A DNA stretch of 64,000 nt from Heliopora coerulea (taxonomy: Eukaryota > Cnidaria > Anthozoa > Scleralcyonacea > Helioporidae): NCBI GenBank assembly GCA_030142905.1, contig JASJOG010000003.1, forward strand, positions 4,805,501 to 4,869,500, given 5' to 3'. Below the pieces are notes generated by a model, which had not been told where the DNA came from, ran no database searches, and saw nothing but the letters and a program-made list of their open reading frames with translations. Within the stretch, counting starts at the first letter, position 1. Each line of letters begins with the position of its first letter. Shown here piece after piece: positions 57,789-64,000 of the stretch. The position numbers and the translations under genes are program-made.

Positions 57789-58602
57789 AAAATGCATACT
57801 GTCGTAGGGGAGCATAACTTCTGCTTGCAACGCTACATGATTTCACTCAGGGGGAGAAACATTGTGATTCCATTTGTGTAAATATCCATACATATTGGAT
57901 TAAAATAATCGCTTTAAACCTGCTGTTATCAAAGGACAAGATACCTTTCTTGTTGGCTGAAAAAAACAAAACAAAACGGCATCAACATCCCAAGTCCAAA
58001 GGACATATTTCATTGGAAAGATCCCTTTTGCATGCTTAGTTAATCTCTATAAAATATTTGCGTTTAAAAGGTCGAGAATTGGTTTTCTACCAAACGGAAT
58101 TTTGCACGTGGAGTGGAAGTTTTAGATAAATTAGTTGGACTCGATAACTTGAGAAACAATCAAAAATTTGACTCCACTCAGGAAAATCCCAGTTCGTTTA
58201 AAGCCGGCTTTACTCCCCATAATCACTTATATTTTACTCGGATTAACACTTTCCTGTCCGAGAAGTCTCTTCTTGACGAGTAAAATCGTCTGGCGGCAGC
58301 CAGAGTAAAAGTTAAAAGTCGGGTACGGACAGAATGGGTTAATTAACAAAGTAAGCAAATAAGACCCAGTCAATCAATGCAGCATTTTACCAAAGTAATG
58401 CGTTCTTTCAAATTAGATCGTTGATGCCTTCTTGTTTTTAACCACCAAGAAAGGTATATCCTGTCCTTGGATAGTTGCAGAGTTAAGCGATTATTTTAAT
58501 CCATTATGTATGGATGGATGTTTATACAAGTGGAGTCATAACGTTTCTCCCCCTAAATGAAATCTTGTAGCGTAACCAGCTACCTACGACAGTATGCATT
58601 TT
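57789..58602. mobile_element. Foldback element with ~180-bp inverted arms
   Basis: Ends AAAATGCATACTGTCGTAG in both orientations; arms continue through GGGGGAGAAAC and ATGGATTAAAATAATCGC at roughly 75-80% identity. No ORF. Flanks ACATGCTT and ACATAACT may be a decayed duplication. Contains the nested TTAA MITE. Confidence 0.8.
58243..58342. repeat. TTAA-ended MITE, copy 2 (100 bp)
   Basis: TTAACACTTTCCTGTCCG and CGGACAGAATGGGTTAA ends; shares its interior with 43811-43911. Nested inside the foldback at 57789. Confidence 0.75.
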
Positions 58603-58810
58603 ACATAACTTGAATTGTTAATGACAACTGTGAATATCTATCTATCTTTCTTTGGACAACCTTTCGGCAAGCGGGTGTATGTATATATATATATATAGTC
58701 TATTAAGTTATAGCTTTGAGCAACTGTCGTTACACAGTGTTTCACGCTCCTAACGCTCCTAACGTCGAGCACTCTCAACCTCTGGACAGAGCCACACGTT
58801 ATGGTCTGCC

Positions 58811-60937
58811 ATGGAGCAACGTACATTCAGCTACTCAATGAAAAACATCCCGTTGCCACCACAGAAGCTCTACAAAACGATCCTGCTGGAAAAGATCGAA
58901 CATGTGTTGAAAAGAATGAGATGGAAAGCGCAATTTCCCGAGAAACAAGATCCCACCGAGAAGAAAACATTCGGTCTTAAGTCAAAGCAGTGCCCCCCGC
59001 AAAACAAAGACATGGGACCTTTCGAAAATGACCTCCTAAACATGGCCCGAGGCATTCAATTCAAGAAGACCGGCAACAATTTTCAGAGGAAGTTGAACGA
59101 GGACATCAAAACCATAAGAAACTCAAAGAAAACGTTTATCCCAGCCGACAAAACGCGAAACATATACGAAATGGACAAACCAACGTACGAGAAACTACTA
59201 CAGCAGAACATCACGAAGGCCTACAAGAAGTCGGACAACAAAGCATACAACGACATCAACCTCGAGGCCAAAAAGATCTCAACAAACCTGGGAATACAGA
59301 ACAGGGCAACGTCATTAGCGAAGAAAGAAGCCTTTATAACACTTAAAGACCACAAAGAAAATTTCAAGAACGATTCCAAATGCAAACTAATCAATCCCGC
59401 TAAAAGTGAACTGGGCCGCGTCAGCAAGCATATCCTAGACCACATCAACACGGAACTAAGAACCATAACTGAAGCCCACCAGTGGCGAAATACCAACAGC
59501 GTCATCGAATGATTTAAAGCCCTACAAAACAAACCCGTCCTCTCCTTCACCCAGTTCGACATTGTCGACTTCTACCCATCCATCTCAGAAGATTTTCTAA
59601 CAAAAGCCATGGAGTTTGCGAAACAACACACAACCCTTAACCAAGAAAGCATCAACATCATAATGCACTCCAGAAAATCGCTTTTATTTAGCAACGGAAC
59701 AACGTGGATGAAAAAAGACAACGACACAACATCCGACGTCACCATGGGAAGCCACGACGGTGCCGAGGTCTGTGAGCTAGTCGGAATCTACATCTTGTCA
59801 ATTCTATCCAAGAAATACGAAGACGCAGAATTCGGCCTATACCGCGACGATGGCCTGGCCACTTTCCAAAACATCAGCAGCCAAACCAGTGACCGCATCA
59901 GAAAAGAAATAATCGAGATCTTTAGGCAACTAGGACTCAAAATAACTATCCAATGCAACCTGAACGAAGTAAACTTTTTAGACATCTCCCTGAACCTTAA
60001 CGAAGCCTCGTACAGACCGTACCGAAAACCAAACGACCATCCACAATACATCCACAGAAACTCCAACCACCCTCCGAGCATAATCAAACAACTCCCACAA
60101 AACATCGGGAAAAGAATCAGCAAAATATCCGCCACGAAGGAAATTTTTGACAGTGCAGCCCCGTACTACAACGAAGCACTTAAAGCCAGCGGATTCAACG
60201 AGAAGATCAAGTACGAGCCACCCAAAAATCACAACCCCAACGCCAAACCCAACAGAAAGAGAAACATCATCTGGTTCAACCCACCGTACAGTGCCAACGT
60301 CAGAACTAACGTAGGAAAAAAGTTTCTTCTGCTCGTAGACAAACACTTTCCAAAAGGACACAAACTTAATAAAATCTTCAATAGAAACTCCGTGAAGGTA
60401 AGCTACAGTTGTATGCCCAACATGTCAAACATCGTCAAGTCCCATAACCGCAAGGTCCTTCACCCTGAACCAGAAAACAACGCACCAAAATGCAACTGCA
60501 GGGAGAAAGAATTGTGCCCGCTCCAAGGAAAGTGCCTGAGCGAAAGTATTATCTACAGAGCAGAAATCACCAACGACAAGACCAGCGAATCCGTAAACTA
60601 CATAGGACTAACCGAGCTCACTTTTAAAGATAGACTGTACAAACACCGAAACTCCCTGAAACACCGCAGCAAGGCAAACTCCACAGAACTCTCGAAATAC
60701 GTTTGGAATCTACGCGACAGTAACCTTCATAACACCAACATACGATGGTCCATCCTCGACAAGGCTCCAACCTTCCGAAACGGGTCCCAGCGATGCAACT
60801 TTTGCCTCACCGAGAAGTATCACATAATTTTCCAAAATATCCCACTCCTAAATAAAAGAAACGAGCTGCTGTCGAATTGCCGTCACATCAACAAATTCCT
60901 CCTCCGCAACTATAAAGACACACCGCCGGACAATTAA
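58811..60937 (+). pseudogene. Penelope-like RT plus GIY-YIG endonuclease, one in-frame stop
   Basis: One frame of 708 codons broken only by TGA at 59510-59512, where homologues have Trp. N-terminal part has FITLKDHKENF and KLINPAKSELG; after the stop come RT motif A (FDIVDFYPSIS), motif C (LYRDDGLATF) and VNFLDISLN. A Cys-rich linker (CNCREKELCPLQGKC) precedes GIY-YIG (VNYIGLTELTFKDRLYKHRN). The C-terminal position of GIY-YIG puts it with Neptune/Poseidon/Penelope rather than Naiad-type elements. Such enzymes nick DNA and prime reverse transcription from the nick. Confidence 0.93.
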
Positions 60938-61016
60938 CAAATTCCTCTAATTCCTGAAGGATGACGCCACCGCGCCCTGAAGAGCATAAAAGGGACAACG
61001 TAGTTAAATGTAATTA

Positions 61017-61060
61017 GCCGTCTGATGATCGCGTAAGCGTGAAACACCGTGTAACGACAG
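61017..61060 (+). ncRNA. Hammerhead-like motif at the 3' end of the Penelope element
   Basis: CGT, CTGATGA, U, CGC-GTAA-GCG (3-bp stem II with a GNRA tetraloop), U, GAAA, stem III ACA/TGT with loop CCG, A-17, ACG. CGT/ACG opens stem I. Short stems, so activity is uncertain. Confidence 0.6.
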
Positions 61061-61170
61061 TTGCTCAAAGCTATAACTTAATAGACTATCAAAGCTCTAC
61101 ACCTTTGTATTGAGCACTCTTCTCTTCAGAGACCAAACAGCTACATTTATATATATATATATATATATAT

Positions 61171-61490
61171 ATAAGGATATATTAATACAACTTCCAAGTG
61201 AATCGAACCCATACCGGGTAAGTAGAGAAAAATTCCACTTGACCGCGGCTCGGATTCGAACCCGCGACCTTCGGTTTACTAGTCCGCCGCTTTACCAACT
61301 GAGCTACAAGGCCAAGCTGGGAGGAGGCCATGCTTGGCTTCCGGCTTGGCCTTGTAGCTCAGTTGGTAGAGCGTCGGACTAGTAAACCGAAAGTCGCGGG
61401 CTCGAATCCCAGCCGCGGTCAAGTGGAGTTTTCCTCTACTTACCCGGTATGGGTTCGATTCACTTGGAAGTTGTATTAATATATCCTTAT
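61171..61490. repeat. Head-to-head inverted pair of a tRNA-derived SINE
   Basis: Two 147-bp arms (61171-61317 and 61344-61490) are reverse complements with about six differences around a 26-bp loop. Each has a tRNA-like head (TAGCTCAGTTGGTA A-box, TTCGAATCC B-box, AGT in the anticodon position) and a tail containing TACCCGGTATGGGTTCGATT. Confidence 0.85.
61348..61420 (+). repeat. tRNA-Thr(AGT)-like SINE head
   Basis: D arm, anticodon arm (TCGG/CCGA, loop CTAGTAA) and T loop (CTCGAAT) are recognisable. The acceptor stem GGCCTTG does not pair with the 3' end, so this is not a functional tRNA gene. The mirror copy is at 61241-61313 on the minus strand. Confidence 0.7.
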
Positions 61491-61526
61491 GTCTTCTCAC
61501 CCAAGTGGTTAATCTCACACTATTAG

Positions 61527-61567
<41 letters not shown>

Positions 61568-61569
61568 TT

Positions 61570-62270
61570 TTTTGATTATTAACACTACAGTTTTGATTGA
61601 AAACTTTATTTGCGACATGTTTCGGAATGTGCTTATCCCGTCATCAGGCAATTTACATGACAGTTGAATGATATTTGATGGCGCTAAATTGGTTTGCGTC
61701 AGCTACAGTGTAATGTATTTCGAATTAATAAGGATTAAAATTACATCAGTGGAAAGTTACACGTAAATCATAATTAGTATGAGATAATGATAATTTATTA
61801 ATGGAGATTATAAAGGTAAGTTTAAGATGACATGATCCTGTTGTTTGTTGAGTTCCGGTTTGCTATGTAGAATGTAGTATCCTTCTTTTAAATTAAGTTG
61901 GTATTTGATTCCGGCAGTGTCCAGAGTTTTGAAGCAAGTAGAGTTATAGAGATTTCTACAATTATCCGAGGTTTTAAGATGTTTGAATATTTGAGAGTTC
62001 CTGTCTGCCTGAAGGTGCTCATTAACTCTTGTTTGGAGGTGCCTGTTGGTTTCTCCAAAGTAACGTTCCTTACAGTCCGCGCATTCAAATAAGTAGATAA
62101 CATGAGACTTCAAGGGATTTGGAACTTTGTCCTTATTGCTGAACAATTTGCTTATTTCAAACTTTATGTCGGTGTTGTTGCAGTACCTGTGAATTATGTT
62201 TCGTAGTTTCTTAAGAGTTATTGATGAGTATCTTCCAATGTCCAGTAACTTAAAATACGTTCTGTTCGTC
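61570..62270 (-). mobile_element. Penelope-like family B 3' fragment: GIY-YIG domain and hammerhead
   Basis: Minus strand open from about 62268: LLDIGRYSSITLKKLRNIIH, NPLKSHVIYLFECADC and a GIY-YIG core (ERYFGETNRHLQTRVNEHLQ) through to NLPL, stop near 61808. A hammerhead motif lies about 150 nt further on. Abuts family C copy 4 at about 62280. Confidence 0.85.
61600..61663 (-). ncRNA. Type I hammerhead ribozyme motif, best-formed in the window
   Basis: Stem I TTGC/GCAA, core CTGATGA (61641-61647), stem II CGGGA/TTCCG, GAAA, palindromic ACATGT as a dimeric stem III, then C-17 (61614) and cleavage site GUC^GC. All invariant core bases are present. Confidence 0.75.
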
Positions 62271-62279
62271 GTTGTAATT

Positions 62280-63010
62280 GAAGAACCGGGCGGAAAACGT
62301 ATTCAAAGGATGAAAATCAAGACCCAGCAAAAAATTCGTAACACAGACATATTTGTGTCAAAAGGTTTATTTAGATCTAACGTTTTGTTGCTTAAGACGC
62401 AACATCATTAGAGAATGAAACATAATACTATAAAACAATCACTAAAATATTATTACATGGTTAATTAGCATAAATTTGGCGTTTGAGAGGAAATAGGAAG
62501 TAATGAGATGCCAGAGGTGGCGAAGAGGGTAAAAGGATTCAGAATAAGCAAAGAGGAATTGAGCTTGATTGAGAGTTGAGGGCAGGATTGAGTTTGTGAA
62601 TGAGTAAACTTTCTCTAATGAGGAGTTCATGAGTGATAGATGAGGAGGAGTGAGAGAGCATGGTGAAATCATTTGATGTAGTGGGATAGCCAGTGTCGTG
62701 GTGATGTGATAGAATGTTTGTTGTGGAAGGGTAATACGCTCTTTGCCAGTAAGGACTGAGATACCCAAGTGATCAGCAATCCGTGTGTGGAGAAATCGAC
62801 TAGTTTGGCCTAGATACGACGCATTGCAACATCAACACTTAAGAAGATACACAACACGAGATTTTAGACCGTTGGGACTCCTGTCTTTAAAAGAAAAGAA
62901 GTGCGCTAGGTGGAGCGACGGACGGAAAACAAAACTAATGGAAATATGGGGGAAGGCCACAAAGCAAAGCTTGCGAATTTGTGTGCGAACCTGGAGGCTG
63001 TGTTGTCCTA
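62280..63010 (-). mobile_element. Penelope-like family C, 3' copy 4
   Basis: Minus strand: SFVFRPSLHLAHFFSFKDRS, GLKSRVVYLLKC, then CCNASYLGQTSRFLHTRIAD (GIY-YIG) and HLGISVLTGKERITLP. Followed by a degenerate hammerhead (62365-62412: CTAATGA, AAAACGTT) and the 3' block ending CGTTTTCCGCCCGG. Confidence 0.85.
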
Positions 63011-63299
63011 AAAAGTCCTAAAAAGATCATGTGTTCCTGCCTTCCCTTCGCTGGACAACATAGCCTAAAGCACATGTGTCTGTATTACATATACAAACAC
63101 GACTCGGTTATAATTTTCTTTTGTCTTTTGCTCATGAATTCTTAATGAGTTTTGTAAGTATATATATGGAAAGTCAGAAGTTAGTTAGAAGGACCTAATT
63201 AAGTTGTGCTGCGGTTGTTTATGATTATTTGGAACGAGTGCTGTGAAGGCTAGTTTATGCTTTACTACTGTTTGACAATTCAGAGGTATCTTAACATTG

Positions 63300-63535
63300 A
63301 TTACGGCTTATCAAATGTTGTAATATTTCTTGATTCAGGAAAGTTTTTTATAATGTTGATCACAATATTCGTCTTACAAAAATTAGTTACCTGGGAGTTT
63401 GAATAAGTGGTTTGAATTTTATCACACCAACCGTTCCGAAACTGCTATGTTAATGGTACGTTCTCTGATAAAGAAACAGTAACATGTGACGTTTCACGAG
63501 GCTCTATTTTAGGGTCGTTACTGGTTATTAATTGC
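63300..63535 (+). pseudogene. CR1/L2-like LINE reverse transcriptase scrap
   Basis: Broken frames show NVVIFLDSGKF and, after a frameshift, FYNVDHNIRL (RT motif A region), then CYVNGTFSDKETVTCDVSRG followed by SILGSLL (motif B, GVPQGSILGPLL in active elements). Short and dead. Confidence 0.7.
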
Positions 63536-64000
63536 AACACGACGGGCTGATGTTTTATCTACATTTCGACCTTTTAGAAATACTTCTGGTGGAATTTTGG
63601 GGCAAATTGGTTTCCATTTTAGGAAAACCGAGCATAATCCCATTTCGCACATGAGGTTCATCGTCTCGCGTGGCCATGTCTCCAGCTTACGAGTTGACAA
63701 AAACTATTTTAAGGTCTTAGAAAGCAGAGGTAATAAATTTTTCTTTATACTGTCTTAAACTATTTTTTTCAATAGATATTTGCTTTGGATCCTGTAATGT
63801 GTAATGATTTCTACCAGAAAATCGCAGTATACATTACTGCATACAATCGCAGCTTACATTATAGCCCCAGATACCCCAACTTTTGTTTGTGCGGCCGAGC
63901 AAGAAGTTCTTGGTCTCCAGACACGACCGGATATTCTAGAAATTCGGATATCCGATTTTTGTTATTCAAAGCATGTTGACATGTCTCTTATTCAATTTAT

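Larger units (their letters stand above)
58696..61088 (+). mobile_element. Nearly complete Penelope-like element with 53-bp inverted terminal repeats
   Basis: 58696-58748 and 61036-61088 are reverse complements (one mismatch; TAGTCTATTAAGTTATAGCT at the outer left). Between them lie the RT/GIY-YIG reading frame and a 3' hammerhead motif. Flanked by TA microsatellites. Penelope-like elements often have inverted pseudo-LTRs, which fits. Confidence 0.9.

Noticed and set aside
59510..59512. TGA read as tryptophan (alternative genetic code)
   Set aside because: The host genes use TGG for Trp throughout and contain no internal TGA, so the code is standard and these are mutations.
59221..60361. Minus-strand open frames of 113-127 residues
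   Set aside because: Antisense shadows of the Penelope-like RT/endonuclease frame.
61348..61420. A tRNA-Thr gene
   Set aside because: The acceptor stem does not close, and the sequence is part of a 147-bp inverted repeat; it is a SINE head.

Overview
This window is nuclear DNA of an invertebrate animal. It has spliced genes with GT..AG introns, no operons, an AT-rich background and very dense mobile elements. The mix of Penelope-like retroelements with hammerhead ribozymes, LINEs with restriction-like endonucleases, hAT and Tc1 DNA transposons, a tRNA-derived SINE and TTAGGG-like tracts fits an early-branching marine metazoan. A cnidarian is my best guess, but that is inference only.

Three host genes can be read exon by exon. 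(1) 1879-24753, minus strand: a complete mitochondrial dihydrolipoamide dehydrogenase (DLD) gene of 20 coding exons. All exon phases join to give 511 codons plus stop, with transit peptide, FAD site, redox disulfide, NAD site and catalytic His/Glu. (2) 29122-44410, minus strand: a secreted papain-family cysteine protease. Nine coding exons were found, covering the signal peptide, I29 prodomain and catalytic Cys, His and Asn; the last short exon was not located. (3) 49091-57480, plus strand: the first four coding exons of a secreted or membrane protein with a SEA-like domain, continuing beyond the window. Genes 2 and 3 are divergent; gene 1 lies head to tail behind gene 2.

Introns and intergenic DNA are filled with transposons. 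One Penelope-like element (58696-61088) is nearly intact, with one in-frame TGA, 53-bp inverted termini and a hammerhead-like motif. A second family (61570-62270, minus) carries a well-formed type I hammerhead motif. A third family has at least four 3' copies, all minus strand (38.5, 52.5, 53.4 and 62.3 kb), plus two foldback derivatives (45.8 and 50.5 kb) with opposing hammerhead motifs. Four hAT-type elements have exact 8-bp target duplications; two of them interrupt an old LINE-rich stretch at 39.6-42.2 kb and one interrupts a hammerhead foldback. Also present are a Tc1-like element (35098-36513), two RLE-LINE copies, an RTE-like LINE, a CR1/L2-like RT scrap, several foldback MITEs and an inverted SINE pair.

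Two compositional features stand out: about 3.9 kb just inside the DLD promoter (20.6-24.5 kb) that has almost no CpG, and a purine-rich tract of about 1 kb (28.05-29.09 kb) where the protease 3' end should be.
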